Positions 33,512-42,493 are shown, counted from the first letter of the stretch. The stretch: 64,000 nt of DNA from Sphingomonas taxi (GCA_003243195.1 QFQI01000002.1:1-64000); one strand, 5' to 3'. The notes: generated by a model from the sequence alone, not told the origin. Numbers and translations: made by a program.

Positions 33512-34327
33512 TCAGAACAGCACCGCCCCGCCCAGCACGATGCGCAGATCGGGTGCCTCGCGGTTGAAACCGGCGACGGTCAGCACGTCAATCTGCGTGC
33601 GATCGGTCGGCTGCCACGCCACCGACCCCGCCAGCAGCGTGCGGGTGACATGGCCTTGCGGGTCGTTGTCGCGCTCGACCGAGAATTCGGCGGTGGCGGT
33701 CACCGCTTCGGTGATCGCATAGCCCAGCCCGAACACGCCGCTCGCGTCGAAATGCCGGCCGTCACCATCCTCGTCGACCGCCGCGGCGGCCTGTCCGGTG
33801 AAATCCAGGCTCCAGCGCTCGTCCACCTGCCAATAGACCGGCAGCACCACCCCCGCCGACCAGTCGCCGGCGCCGATTCCGGCGCGCCCGACCGGCAAGG
33901 TGACATAGGGCTGGATCGCGGAGGACAGCTCCTTGCCCTCCGGATGGCTCAGCGCGCGCCGCCACGCCAGCATCACATCGCCGGTGCCGCTGCGCTGCGT
34001 CACCGCGCCGCTCGCCTTGTCACGCGTCCGCACGGTCGCCAACGGGGTCCAGCCGATCTGGAACTCGCTGTGCGGCGTGATCCCGAAGCGCGCGATGACG
34101 TCGCCGTACAGCAACGTGTCCTCGCGTGTCTCGTCGTTGTCGTCGCGCTGCCAGTCGACGCCGGACAATTCCACCTGCACCTCGCCCGGCCGGGTCGTGC
34201 AGCCGCTGGCGCCCAGCGAGGGACGATTGGGACAGAAGCGCGTCGCCGCCTGTTCGTCGGCCTGCTGCGCCAGCGCCGGCGTGCTCGCCAGCAGCAAGGC
34301 CGTGAGCGCGGCGAGGCGGCGGATCAT
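33512..34327 (-). CDS. Outer-membrane beta-barrel (phenol-degradation MetA-like) protein
   Basis: Predicted outer-membrane barrel (271 aa). A signal peptide (1-21, cleavage after ALAQ) is followed by alternating amphipathic strands and a C-terminal phenylalanine (GGAVLF), typical for BAM recognition. The repeated strand pattern (RFGITPHSEFQIGW, WSAGVVLPVYWQVDERWSL) resembles the transporter/MetA-pathway family. Two cysteines near the N-terminus may form a disulfide. Its ATG overlaps the xthA stop (ATGA). Substrate unknown. Confidence 0.75.
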   Translation of the reverse strand: MIRRLAALTALLLASTPALAQQADEQAATRFCPNRPSLGASGCTTRPGEVQVELSGVDWQRDDNDETREDTLLYGDVIARFGITPHSEFQIGWTPLATVRTRDKASGAVTQRSGTGDVMLAWRRALSHPEGKELSSAIQPYVTLPVGRAGIGAGDWSAGVVLPVYWQVDERWSLDFTGQAAAAVDEDGDGRHFDASGVFGLGYAITEAVTATAEFSVERDNDPQGHVTRTLLAGSVAWQPTDRTQIDVLTVAGFNREAPDLRIVLGGAVLF

Positions 34328-35094
34328 CGCAGCGTCACCCAGGTCGGCGCATGGTCGCTGGCCTTTTCACGGCCGCGATATTCCTTGTCGACGCCGGCGC
34401 CGCCCAGGCGATCCGCGACCGCCGGGCTGAGCAGCAGGTGGTCGATGCGGAAGCCCGCATCGCGCTGCCACGCGCCGGCCTGATAATCCCAGAAGGTCCA
34501 CATGCCGCCCTTGGGGTGGCGGGTGCGCAGCGCGTCGGTCCACCCCTGCGCCACCAGCGCGCGATAACCGTGGCGGCTTTCCGGCTGCATCAGCGCGTCG
34601 GCGGCCATCGCCTTCACCGAATAGGTGTCGTCGTCATGGGGGATGACGTTATAGTCGCCCGCCAGGATCGTCGGCACCTCCTGCGCAAGCAGCGCACGGG
34701 CGCGCGCCTGCAACCGCTCGATCCAGCGCAACTTATAGTCGAATTTCGGCCCCGGCACCGGGTTGCCGTTCGGCAGGTAGATCGACGCCACGACCAGCCC
34801 GAACACCGCGCATTCCAGATAGCGGCTGTGCTCGTCCTCCGGCTCGCCCGCCAGCCCGCGCTGCCGCTCGACCGGGTCGGCACCCTTCGCCAGCACCGCG
34901 ACGCCGTTGAAGCCCTTCTGCCCGTGCCATGCCACGCCGTAACCGGCGGAGCGCACGTCCGCTTCCGGGAAGGTGTCGTCGCTGCACTTCAGTTCCTGAA
35001 GGCACACCACATCGGGCTGCGCCTCGGCGAGATATTCCAGCAGGCGCGGCAGCCGCGCCTTGATGCCGTTGACGTTGTAGGTGACGATCTTCAC
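34324..35094 (-). CDS. xthA: Exodeoxyribonuclease III
   Basis: AP endonuclease/3'-5' exonuclease of base-excision repair (256 aa), starting at GTG 35094. Catalytic and metal-binding motifs are in order: TYNVNGIKARL, CLQELKCSD, IYLPNGNP, GDYNVIPHD, WTFWDYQ, FRIDHLLLSP and SDHAPTWVTL. It is translationally coupled to the outer-membrane protein gene downstream and lies 56 nt after erpA. Confidence 0.95.
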   Translation of the reverse strand: MKIVTYNVNGIKARLPRLLEYLAEAQPDVVCLQELKCSDDTFPEADVRSAGYGVAWHGQKGFNGVAVLAKGADPVERQRGLAGEPEDEHSRYLECAVFGLVVASIYLPNGNPVPGPKFDYKLRWIERLQARARALLAQEVPTILAGDYNVIPHDDDTYSVKAMAADALMQPESRHGYRALVAQGWTDALRTRHPKGGMWTFWDYQAGAWQRDAGFRIDHLLLSPAVADRLGGAGVDKEYRGREKASDHAPTWVTLR

Positions 35095-35150
35095 GCGCGA
35101 TCGTCTACCGCGATCGCCGGCTCGTGTCTTGCACGTTCATGCTGCTCCGC

Positions 35151-35489
35151 TCACACCGCGAAGCTGGTGCCACAGCCACAGCCGCTGGCGGCATTGGGGT
35201 TCTCGACCTTGAACGACGCGCCGCCGAGCGATTCGACATAGTCGACGCTGGCGCCGCGCACCAGATCGAGGCTGACGTCGTCCACCACCAGCCGCACGCC
35301 ATCCGTCTCCGCGATCACGTCCGACGCCTCGGGCGCATCGGCGAAGCCGAAGCGATACTGGAAGCCCGAACAGCCGCCGCCCTCGACCGACAGCCGCAGG
35401 ATCGCGGGCTTGTTCTGCCGCGCGGCGATCGCCGCCACGCGCGCGGCGGCGGAGGGGGTCAGCGCGATATCGGGTGCGAGCGTAGCCAT
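35151..35489 (-). CDS. erpA: Iron-sulfur cluster insertion protein ErpA
   Basis: A-type Fe-S carrier (112 aa). The three ligand cysteines are in GGGCSGFQYRFGF and SGCGCGTSF near the C-terminus. It delivers clusters to apo-enzymes such as those of isoprenoid synthesis and respiration. The sequence resembles the ErpA/IscA group; ErpA is chosen because no isc or suf genes are adjacent. Confidence 0.92.
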   Translation of the reverse strand: MATLAPDIALTPSAAARVAAIAARQNKPAILRLSVEGGGCSGFQYRFGFADAPEASDVIAETDGVRLVVDDVSLDLVRGASVDYVESLGGASFKVENPNAASGCGCGTSFAV

Positions 35490-35514
35490 GGATGCAAGAT
35501 AGGCGCATCGCGCG

Positions 35515-35563
35515 CCAACGCAAAGAGCCGGCTCGCATGATGCGCGCCGGCCCTTTGCGTTGG
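35515..35563. terminator. Long two-tier hairpin, probable bidirectional terminator
   Basis: CCAACGCAAAG (35515-35525) pairs with CTTTGCGTTGG (35553-35563). An inner GCCGGC/GCCGGC and an innermost CGCAT/ATGCG follow, separated by single mismatches, giving about 22 bp in 49 nt. The core GCCGGC stem is followed by CTTTG on both strands. It lies between the M23 peptidase stop and the erpA start. Confidence 0.6.
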
Positions 35564-35577
35564 TGCGACCGAGGGGA

Positions 35578-36396
35578 TCAGTCCTGCGGCGCGGGACCGG
35601 AGGTCGACACCGGGATCTGCCCCACCGCGCGATCCTGCGCCGCCATCAGATAATCGGCGGTGGTCAGGAACGGCACCGGGTTCACCGCATGGCCGTCGAT
35701 GCGGACCTCGTAATGCAGGTGCGGGCCGGTCGATCGGCCGGTGGACCCCATCAGCGCGATCAACTGCCCGCGCTTCACGCGGGTATTGTCGGACACCAGG
35801 ATTTTCGACAGGTGGCCGTAGCGGGTGGCGATGCCCTTGCCGTGATTGATCTCGACCAGATTGCCATAGCCGCCCTGCCGCCCGGCGTGGCTGATGACGC
35901 CATCCGCGGTGGCGTAGATCGGCGTGCCCGACGGGCCGGGGATGTCGACGCCGGCGTGCATCGCCGCCGTGCCGCGGAACGGATCGGAGCGGATGCCGAA
36001 GTTGCTGGTGAAGTTCAGCTTCGCGACCGGCTGCACCGACGGGATCGCGATCACGCCCTGCTCCAGCCGGTCGAGCTTCTTCCACGTCATGAACAGCGAG
36101 CGGAATTGCTGGTCGGCGGCGATGTCGGCGCGCGCCTCGGTGCCGTTCGCCTCCACCAGCGGACCACCGACCGCCGACCGGCCGTGATGGGCGGCACGCG
36201 CCTGCGGCTGCTCCATCCGGGCCGAACCGGCCGCCGGGATCGCCGGCGTGACCCGTGTCGACGCCTGCACGGCGCCGTGGCTCGCGAAGCCGATCAGCAG
36301 CGCGACGCCCCCGCGCAGCATCAGGTTGCGCCCGGCGAAAGCGGCGCTCAGGCGATCAAGCGGCCGCCCGGCCGAAATGTTAGCGGTGTCGTTCAT
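35578..36396 (-). CDS. M23 family metallopeptidase (LytM/DipM-like)
   Basis: Envelope peptidase (272 aa) with one N-terminal membrane helix (about residues 25-43), a linker, then a C-terminal M23 domain. Zinc ligands are seen in HAGVDIPG (HxxxD) and HLHYEV (HxH), and FGIRSDPFRGTAAMHAG is the usual lead-in. Such enzymes cut peptidoglycan cross-links or, in degenerate form, activate amidases; here the ligands are intact. ATG 36396 was chosen because the upstream part of the open frame is non-homologous. Confidence 0.88.
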   Translation of the reverse strand: MNDTANISAGRPLDRLSAAFAGRNLMLRGGVALLIGFASHGAVQASTRVTPAIPAAGSARMEQPQARAAHHGRSAVGGPLVEANGTEARADIAADQQFRSLFMTWKKLDRLEQGVIAIPSVQPVAKLNFTSNFGIRSDPFRGTAAMHAGVDIPGPSGTPIYATADGVISHAGRQGGYGNLVEINHGKGIATRYGHLSKILVSDNTRVKRGQLIALMGSTGRSTGPHLHYEVRIDGHAVNPVPFLTTADYLMAAQDRAVGQIPVSTSGPAPQD

Positions 36397-36639
36397 CGAA
36401 CCCCAGATCAAGACTGCGGCCGTGGCGCGTGTCACCACCGGCCTTCCCCTTTTTCCGTGCCCGCCGCCCGGGGAGACCCCCACGTCGACGAACGCAAAGG
36501 TTTGTGGCGCGCAAAGGATTAACCGCGCAATAGCGTGACCCATCCGGCGCGTCCAAGCGCCGGACTCCCGCGCCGAGTCGTTGTAAGAAGCCGCCTGGCG
36601 CGCCCAAGCGGGCCAGTTGGAAGGTGCGGGCGGGCGGTT

Positions 36640-37086
36640 CTACAGCGCCCGCGCGGCGTCCAGCACCGCCGCGGCATGGCCCGCGACCTTCACCTTTCGC
36701 CACGCGCGCGCCAGCCGCGCATCGGCATCGAACAGGAACGTGGCGCGCTCGATCCCCATATAGGTGCGGCCATACAGCTGCTTTTCGCCCCATACGCCGA
36801 ACGCCTCGGTCACGCTGCCGTCCAGGTCGCTGGCGAGCGGCACGGCCAGCGCATGCTTGTCACGGAACCTGGCGTGCTTCGCCACCGTATCGCGCGAGAT
36901 GCCCAGCACCGTCACGCCTGCGGCCGCGAAGTCGTCGGCCAGTGCGGAGAAGTCCTGCGCCTCGCGCGTGCAGCCTGGCGTGTCGTCCTTGGGGTAGAAA
37001 TACACCACCAGCGGTCGTGGCAGATCGACGAGGCGCAGCGGCGCGCCATCGGCGCCGGTCGCGGTCACGTTCGGGAGGGTGTCCAT
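36640..37086 (-). CDS. bcp: Peroxiredoxin, BCP/PrxQ type
   Basis: Thiol peroxidase (148 aa). The peroxidatic cysteine is in PKDDTPGCTREAQDF. The resolving cysteine that E. coli BCP has five residues later is absent (Gln/Asp there), so recycling must use an external thiol. The remaining fold is complete, with GISRDTVAKHARF and ERATFLFDADA. ATG 37086 lies inside the 3' end of glnE (22-nt overlap), so it is co-transcribed and probably coupled. Confidence 0.92.
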   Translation of the reverse strand: MDTLPNVTATGADGAPLRLVDLPRPLVVYFYPKDDTPGCTREAQDFSALADDFAAAGVTVLGISRDTVAKHARFRDKHALAVPLASDLDGSVTEAFGVWGEKQLYGRTYMGIERATFLFDADARLARAWRKVKVAGHAAAVLDAARAL

Positions 37087-39710
37087 GCGATGCTCTCCTG
37101 CCAGGTCGCGGCGACCCTCTCGCGCACGTCCGCGAAGGTGGCAAGTACCGCCGCCCAGTCCGGCAGCATCACCGCGCGCGCGATCAGCGCGCGGGTGGCG
37201 GGGGCGACCGGCTCCTGCGCATCGGGCGCCACCAGTCGCACCGTGACCAGCAGCCGCGCCAGCAGTTCGTGCGCGGCGCGCAGTTCGGGCGCGAACACCC
37301 CCGCCGCGATCAGCGCGGCGACCGCCTTGCCCAGTTCCGGGTGAAAGGCGGTGCGCCGGGTGAGCTGCGCGACGTGCACCGCGAATTCCAGGTCCACCAG
37401 CCCGCCGGTCAGCAGCTTGGCGTCGAGCGGCCCCTGCGGTGGCTTGTGCTGGGCCATTTCGGCGCGCATCGCCGCTGCATCCGCCGCCACGTCGCGCGGC
37501 CGGCGGTCGCCGGCGAGCACGCCTGCCACGATCGCCTCCAGCGCGCCGCGCGCGGCCGCCGAGCCGAACACCGGCCGCGCGCGGGTGAGCGCCATATGCT
37601 CCCACGTCCACGCCTCCTCGCGCTGGTAGCGGGCGAACGAATCCAGGCTGACCACCAGCGGCCCCTGCGCGCCCGATGGCCGCAGCCGCGTGTCGATCGC
37701 GTACAACGGCCCAGCGGCGGTCGCCACCGACAGCGCCGCGGTGACGCGCTGCGCCAGCCTGGAGAAATACAGCGTCGCGCCCAGCGGCTTCGCGCCATCC
37801 GATTCGGCGGTGAAGTCGCCCGTGAACAGGTAGATGAGATCGAGGTCGGAGGCGTGCGTCAGCGCCGCGCCCCCCAGCCGGCCGAGCGCGAGGATCACCA
37901 ACTCGCCGCCGGGCACGCGGCCGTGCGCCTGCTCGAATTGCGCCACCGTCGCCGTGGCCAGCGCCTCCACCGCCGCCTCGGCGACGCGCGCATAGCCGGC
38001 CGCGACGGCGAGCGGATCGTCCGCCCCCGCGACGATCTGCGCGCCCAGCGCGAAGCGGCGGTCGCCGACCACGCGGCGGACATGTTCCAGCACCGCCTGA
38101 TAATCCGCGTCCCGCTCGGTGGCGCGCATCTCGGCGACGAGCGACGCGACGCTGCCGACCGGCGCGAAGGCGCTGGCGTCGATCAGCCCGTCGAGCAGGT
38201 CGGGGCGCCGCGCCAGTTCATCGGCCAGCGTCGGCGCATGGCTGAGCAGTTCGGCGAGCAGCGTCCCGAGCGCCGGCCGCGCTTCGAGCAGGCGGAAGAT
38301 GTTGATCGCGCTCGGCAATCGTTCCAGCAGCCGGTCCAGCCGATTCAACGCCGTCAGCGGCACTGGTGCCTGCGCCAGCGACTCGACCAGCCCCGGCAGC
38401 ACCGCCTCCAGCGCGCGCTGCGCCGCCGCGCTGCGCAGCGCGGGGTAGCGGCCCTCGCGCCATTCGGCGATACGCCGCGCGGCGTCGCCCGTCTCGGTGA
38501 AACCGACGTCATGGAGGTGCGTCGCCAGCCGCGCGGGATCATGCGGCACCGCCGCCGCCGGCGCGGGAGCGAGCTTGTCGAAGATCGCCGCGACCTGCGC
38601 GACATGCGGCGCGAGCAGGTCGATCAGCGCCGGGCCGTCGGCCAGACCGTGCAGCCGCGCCACCTGGTCCAGCGCCTCGCCGGTCGGCAGCGCGTGCGTC
38701 TGGCGATCGTCGATCATCTGCACGCGATGCTCGATCGTGCGCAGCAGCGTATAGGCGTCGCTCAGCGCCTGCGCCTCGCCGGCATCGATCCGCCCCGCCG
38801 CCGCCAGCGCGGCCAGCGCGTCGCGCGTCGCGGGCGCGCGAAGCGCGGGATCGCGGCCGCCGTGGATCAACTGGTGGATCTGCGCGAAGAACTCCACCTC
38901 ACGGATGCCGCCGCGCCCCCGCTTCAGGTCATAGCCGGGGCCGAACGCCTGCCCCTGCGCATGATGGTCGCGGATCCGGCGCGTGATGTCGAGGATCTCG
39001 CCGACCGCGCCGAAATCGAGGCTGCGACGCCAGATGAAGGGCCGGATCGTATCCAGGAACCGTCGTCCCAACGCCAGATCGCCGGCGGCGGCGCGCGCGC
39101 GGATGAAGGCGGCGCGCTCCCACGGCAGCGCCTGCGATTCATAATAAGCGATCGCCGCATCGACCGGGATGACGATCGGCGTCGCTTCCGGCGACGGGCG
39201 CAACCGCAGATCGACGCGCAGCACGTAGCCATCGGCATCGCGCGCCTGCAACAGCTCCAGCACACGCCGCCCGATCCGCACCGCCGCGTCGGCGACATCC
39301 TCACGCGGTCGGTGCGGCAGCGTGGCGGGATCGTAGAGGAGGATCGGGTCGATATCCGACGAATAGTTCAGCTCGCGGCTGCCCTGCTTGCCGAGCGCGA
39401 TGGCCGCGAAGCCGCGCGGCTCGGCATCCGGCGTGCGCTCGGCGATCGCCGCGACGATCGCCCGGTGCAGCGCATCGTCCGCGAAGTCGGTCAGCGCCGC
39501 GGTGACCGCCGTCAGGTCGAGCGCTCCGGACAGGTCGCCTTCCGCGACCGCCAGCGCCAGCCGTCGCCGTTCCAGCCGCAACCGGCGGGCGACCGTCAGA
39601 TCCGGCTCGCCCAGCGCTCGCGTGACGTCATCGGCACGCGCGATCAGACCGTTCAGAAACGGGGCATTTTCCGCCGCGCGCGTGCGGATGTCGGCATGGG
39701 CATCGGTCAT
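37065..39710 (-). CDS. glnE: Bifunctional glutamine synthetase adenylyltransferase/adenylyl-removing enzyme
   Basis: Nitrogen-control enzyme (881 aa) that adenylylates and deadenylylates glutamine synthetase. Two nucleotidyltransferase domains are present. The N-terminal deadenylylase has GKQGSRELNYSSDIDPILLYD-type residues around 105-125. The C-terminal adenylylase has ALGRLGGAALTHASDLDLIY. It is shorter than the E. coli protein (about 945 aa), mostly at the N-terminus. It is followed by overlapping bcp. Confidence 0.95.
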   Translation of the reverse strand: MTDAHADIRTRAAENAPFLNGLIARADDVTRALGEPDLTVARRLRLERRRLALAVAEGDLSGALDLTAVTAALTDFADDALHRAIVAAIAERTPDAEPRGFAAIALGKQGSRELNYSSDIDPILLYDPATLPHRPREDVADAAVRIGRRVLELLQARDADGYVLRVDLRLRPSPEATPIVIPVDAAIAYYESQALPWERAAFIRARAAAGDLALGRRFLDTIRPFIWRRSLDFGAVGEILDITRRIRDHHAQGQAFGPGYDLKRGRGGIREVEFFAQIHQLIHGGRDPALRAPATRDALAALAAAGRIDAGEAQALSDAYTLLRTIEHRVQMIDDRQTHALPTGEALDQVARLHGLADGPALIDLLAPHVAQVAAIFDKLAPAPAAAVPHDPARLATHLHDVGFTETGDAARRIAEWREGRYPALRSAAAQRALEAVLPGLVESLAQAPVPLTALNRLDRLLERLPSAINIFRLLEARPALGTLLAELLSHAPTLADELARRPDLLDGLIDASAFAPVGSVASLVAEMRATERDADYQAVLEHVRRVVGDRRFALGAQIVAGADDPLAVAAGYARVAEAAVEALATATVAQFEQAHGRVPGGELVILALGRLGGAALTHASDLDLIYLFTGDFTAESDGAKPLGATLYFSRLAQRVTAALSVATAAGPLYAIDTRLRPSGAQGPLVVSLDSFARYQREEAWTWEHMALTRARPVFGSAAARGALEAIVAGVLAGDRRPRDVAADAAAMRAEMAQHKPPQGPLDAKLLTGGLVDLEFAVHVAQLTRRTAFHPELGKAVAALIAAGVFAPELRAAHELLARLLVTVRLVAPDAQEPVAPATRALIARAVMLPDWAAVLATFADVRERVAATWQESIAWTPSRT

Positions 39711-39749
39711 CAGGCCGAAACCTTAGCGAAACATCGGCGTTGAGGCAGC

Positions 39750-39923
39750 ATGGTACGTGACGCCCTTTCCTCCGCGATCCCGACGTCCGGGGCGTACGCC
39801 GTGCGCGACACGCAGGCGGGCGACGTGCTGGCCGCTTCGCTGAAAGCCGCGTATCGTCACGATGGTTCGATGCCGACCGATTTCGAACGCTATCTGGCCG
39901 AACTGCGCAAGGTGCATCACTGA
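39750..39923 (+). CDS. Small hypothetical protein, 57 aa
   Basis: Open frame starting MVRDALSSAIPTSGAYAV and ending AELRKVHH. GAGG lies 5 nt upstream of the ATG. It is divergent from glnE with a 39-bp gap, has typical GC-rich codons, and contains no signal or membrane segment. A 35-bp tandem duplication begins inside its last codons. I do not recognise the family; the sequence looks like a small helical cytoplasmic protein. Confidence 0.6.
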   Translation: MVRDALSSAIPTSGAYAVRDTQAGDVLAASLKAAYRHDGSMPTDFERYLAELRKVHH

Positions 39924-39971
39924 CGATCGCACGGCGACTGCGCAAGGTGCATCACTGACGATCGCACGGCG
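39902..39971. repeat. Perfect 35-bp tandem duplication
   Basis: Bases 39902-39936 and 39937-39971 are identical. The unit contains the last seven codons and stop of the small gene at 39750-39923. The exact match suggests a recent event. Confidence 0.95.
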
Positions 39972-40608
39972 AGCGCCACATTTTGCACGACCATTGACGA
40001 ACTTACGGTTCGCCCGCACTCGTCGAGGGGCTTTGCCGGACAAACGCGCTACGAACGATTCAGGCCCGGCGCGCTGTCAGGCGCTTCCATATGATGGATG
40101 ACAGAGGCATCGCGCGATAGCGTAACACCGCAGGCCGTCGATGCGTGGACCCCGCCGCTGTTCCTCACCGCCGCTCGTGGAACGCTGGAGGGACGGGCAC
40201 CCCCGACCGACACGGGTCATGCGAGCATGGCGAAGCAGAGAAGGTCGGGCGCCGCGCTGTCGCAGCGATGATAAAGATCGACTGCTGCGTTGGGCTGGAC
40301 TGCACCTCACCGGATCGGCTCGTCTCGCGGGCGGTCGAAAGACGCTGTTCCATGCCCCTCTCTACCGACCCGGGAAGGGTCGACATGCCCGGCACGAAGC
40401 GCTCGCGCACCGCGAGCCGATCCGTCCCGAAACCGATCGACAGCGCCGCCAACCCTGTTCGTCATTCCCGCACAGGCGGGTATTCCTACACGCTGCCGTT
40501 TCGGCCTTTTCCGCGAAACCGGCGTAAAGGAATTCTCGTCCGGACGCGCGGTGTCAGCCCACGAGTCGGGACGCCGATCCGCGCCGTGGACTCCGACCTT
40601 CGGCCGTC
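39972..40608. other. Gene-poor interval between small ORF and ecfG
   Basis: No convincing gene was found on either strand. Open frames present are short, arginine- or serine-rich and lack start signals. It holds the repeat at 40461-40486 and a few short inverted repeats (for example CGACCC/GGGTCG around 40366). It may contain promoters for unseen transcripts. Confidence 0.6.
40461..40486. repeat. Short palindromic intergenic repeat
   Basis: GTCATTCCCGCACAGGCGGG followed by TATTC contains CCCGC-ACAG-GCGGG. It is a form of the CATTCCCGC...GCGGGAAT palindromic repeat common between genes in many proteobacteria. A single copy was seen here; a related CGTCATCCCGG element lies at 60210-60263. Confidence 0.5.
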
Positions 40609-41259
40609 CTAGGACACGTCCCGATCGCGGCTGAGCTCGTCGACCTCGTTCATGATCGAATCCAGCGTCGAACGCTCGGTGTCGGTCTCGTGATCGCGCC
40701 GCGACGACAGCGCGCTGCCCGCCATCAGCGTTTCGAGCGCCACGCGCCCCCGTGCGACGCGGCTCTTGATCGTTCCGACTGCGACGCCGCAGATTTCCGC
40801 CGCCTCCTCATAGGCGAAGCCGCCCGCGCCAACCAGGATCAGCGCCTCGCGCTGCGGTTGCGGCAGGTGCAGCAGCGCGCGCTGCATGTCGGCCAGTTCG
40901 ACGTGCTTGTCCTGGCTCGCCGGCGCGGCGAGCACGCGGTCGGCGACCAGATCGTCCCACTCGCCCTTGAAGCGCGCGCGGCGCATCTGGCTGAGAAACA
41001 GATTGCGCAGGATGATGAAGGTCCAGGCGCGCATGTTGGTGCCGGCCTGGAAGCGCTTGCGCGCCGCCCACGCCTTCAGCAGCGTTTCCTGCACCAGATC
41101 GTCGGCCAGGTCGCGGTTGCCGGACAGCGAACGCCCGAACGCCCGCAGGTGGGGAATGACGAGCGCGAGCTGCTTCTTGAACTCCGGATCGGAGAGCGCG
41201 ACGTGCTCGACCGGCGGCGCGGCAGGCGCGTCTTCCGCAAGCGAGGTGGATTGGGTCAT
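40609..41259 (-). CDS. ecfG: General stress response sigma factor EcfG
   Basis: ECF sigma factor of the EcfG group (216 aa), directing RNA polymerase to GGAAC/CGTT-type promoters when NepR is removed by PhyR. Region 2 has IPHLRAFGRSL and DLADDLVQETLLKAW, then MRAWTFIILRNLFLSQMRR. Region 4 has LPQPQREALILVGAGGFAYE and EICGVAVGTIKSRVARGR. CGGAG lies 6 nt before ATG 41259. The N-terminal 38 residues and acidic C-terminus are variable. It is on the same strand as phyR, not downstream of nepR as in many relatives. Confidence 0.93.
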   Translation of the reverse strand: MTQSTSLAEDAPAAPPVEHVALSDPEFKKQLALVIPHLRAFGRSLSGNRDLADDLVQETLLKAWAARKRFQAGTNMRAWTFIILRNLFLSQMRRARFKGEWDDLVADRVLAAPASQDKHVELADMQRALLHLPQPQREALILVGAGGFAYEEAAEICGVAVGTIKSRVARGRVALETLMAGSALSSRRDHETDTERSTLDSIMNEVDELSRDRDVS

Positions 41260-41362
41260 GCCGCTCCGTTGTGCTGGCGCCGCGCCGATGCGGCGCGCGC
41301 CCGAGCCATGAAGATAGGTGGCGTCCGGCTGGTTGGCCAGCCCGTGCGTCAACATTGCCGGA

Positions 41363-41506
41363 TCAGGACAGCAGAATGGCCGCGAAGATCACGATCACGA
41401 GCAGCAGCGAGGCCACCAGAATGTATCGCGTCATGCCCGGCGTGCTGCCGGCCCGCGCCTCGTCCGTGTCGAGGTGGATGCGCTTGTTATCGTCTGCCAT
41501 GCGCAT
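41363..41506 (-). CDS. Tiny tail-anchored-like membrane protein in the stress locus, 47 aa
   Basis: Open frame between phyR and ecfG on their strand. A polar N-terminus (MRMADDNKRIHLDTDEARAG) is followed by a single C-terminal helix (YILVASLLLVIVIFAAILL). GGAG lies 8 nt before ATG 41506; ATG 41500 is an alternative. Spacing to phyR (67 nt) and ecfG (103 nt) suggests co-transcription. Small single-pass proteins occur in GSR loci of other sphingomonads to my recollection, but no function is known. Confidence 0.65.
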   Translation of the reverse strand: MRMADDNKRIHLDTDEARAGSTPGMTRYILVASLLLVIVIFAAILLS

Positions 41507-41573
41507 TCAACACTCCAGCACCGTTTTGGGTCCGTATCGAGACACGGACCCGTCACGTGACGCCGGCCCGCAA

Positions 41574-42368
41574 TCAGGCGGGGACGGTGCTTTCGTCGAA
41601 GAACAACGCCTGGCTGATCGCCGCCTTCACGGTCGAGCGCTGGAACGGCTTGGTGATGAGGAAGGTCGGCTCCGGCCGCTCGCCGGTCAGCAGGCGCTCC
41701 GGGAAGGCGGTGATGAAGATCACCGGGACGTTGAACTCCGCCAGGATGTCCTTCACCGCGTCGATGCCGGAACTGTCGTCGGCGAGCTGGATGTCGGCCA
41801 GCACCAGACCGGGGCGGTCCTCCATCGCCAGCGCGACCGCCTCGTCGCGGGTCACGGCGACGCCGGTCACCTCGTGGCCCAGGTCGCGCACGATCGATTC
41901 GATGTCCATCGCGATGATCGGCTCGTCCTCGATGATGAGCACACGCGCGCGGGTCTGCTTCTCTATCTCCGCCAGCGCCTCGGCGACCAGCGAGTCCACC
42001 TCGTCGGGCTCGACCTCGATCAGATAGGCCGCGTCCTCGGGGGTGAAGCCCTCCATCGCGGTCAGCAGCAGCGCCTGGCGCGACAGCGGCGTCATCCGCG
42101 ACAGCCGCGCGCGCGCCACCGCCTCCTGATCCCCGGCCGGCGTTTCGTCGGCGACCTCGTCGAAATTGGCCGAATTCCAGATTGCCTGAAAGGTGCGGTA
42201 CAGGCCGAGCCGCGGATCGACGTCGCGCGGAAACTCCTCCGGCGCCGCCACGATCGCCTCCAGCGTGGCGCGGACGTAACGGTCGCCCTGCGCCTGGCTG
42301 CCGGTCAGCGCGCGTCCATAGCGACGCAGGAACGGAAGATGCGGCGCGAGTTGTTGTCCGAGCGACAT
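41574..42368 (-). CDS. phyR: Response regulator PhyR (anti-anti-sigma factor)
   Basis: Master regulator of the general stress response (264 aa). The N-terminal sigma-like domain (about 1-130, with LSRQALLLTAMEGFTPEDAA) mimics EcfG and binds NepR when the C-terminal receiver is phosphorylated. The receiver has acidic residues in IIEDEPIIAMD, phospho-acceptor Asp192 (VLADIQLAD) and Lys240 (ITKPF). ATG 42368 has GGGAGGG upstream. It is divergent from nepR-phyP. Confidence 0.95.
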   Translation of the reverse strand: MSLGQQLAPHLPFLRRYGRALTGSQAQGDRYVRATLEAIVAAPEEFPRDVDPRLGLYRTFQAIWNSANFDEVADETPAGDQEAVARARLSRMTPLSRQALLLTAMEGFTPEDAAYLIEVEPDEVDSLVAEALAEIEKQTRARVLIIEDEPIIAMDIESIVRDLGHEVTGVAVTRDEAVALAMEDRPGLVLADIQLADDSSGIDAVKDILAEFNVPVIFITAFPERLLTGERPEPTFLITKPFQRSTVKAAISQALFFDESTVPA

Positions 42369-42493
42369 GAGTAGAAAGCCCTCCCTGCGACCTGCGGGCA
42401 CCCGCCCGCAGCCGCTGTAATCGAAACGTCGTGAACGCGAACGCAGCGGCCGCAGATGATCCCCCCGGCCGGCGAATTTCGTCCCACACGCAT

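Noticed and set aside
40141..40612. Open frames of 90-150 codons in the gap before ecfG
   Set aside because: They overlap each other in several frames, have no Shine-Dalgarno and consist mainly of Arg, Ser and Pro.
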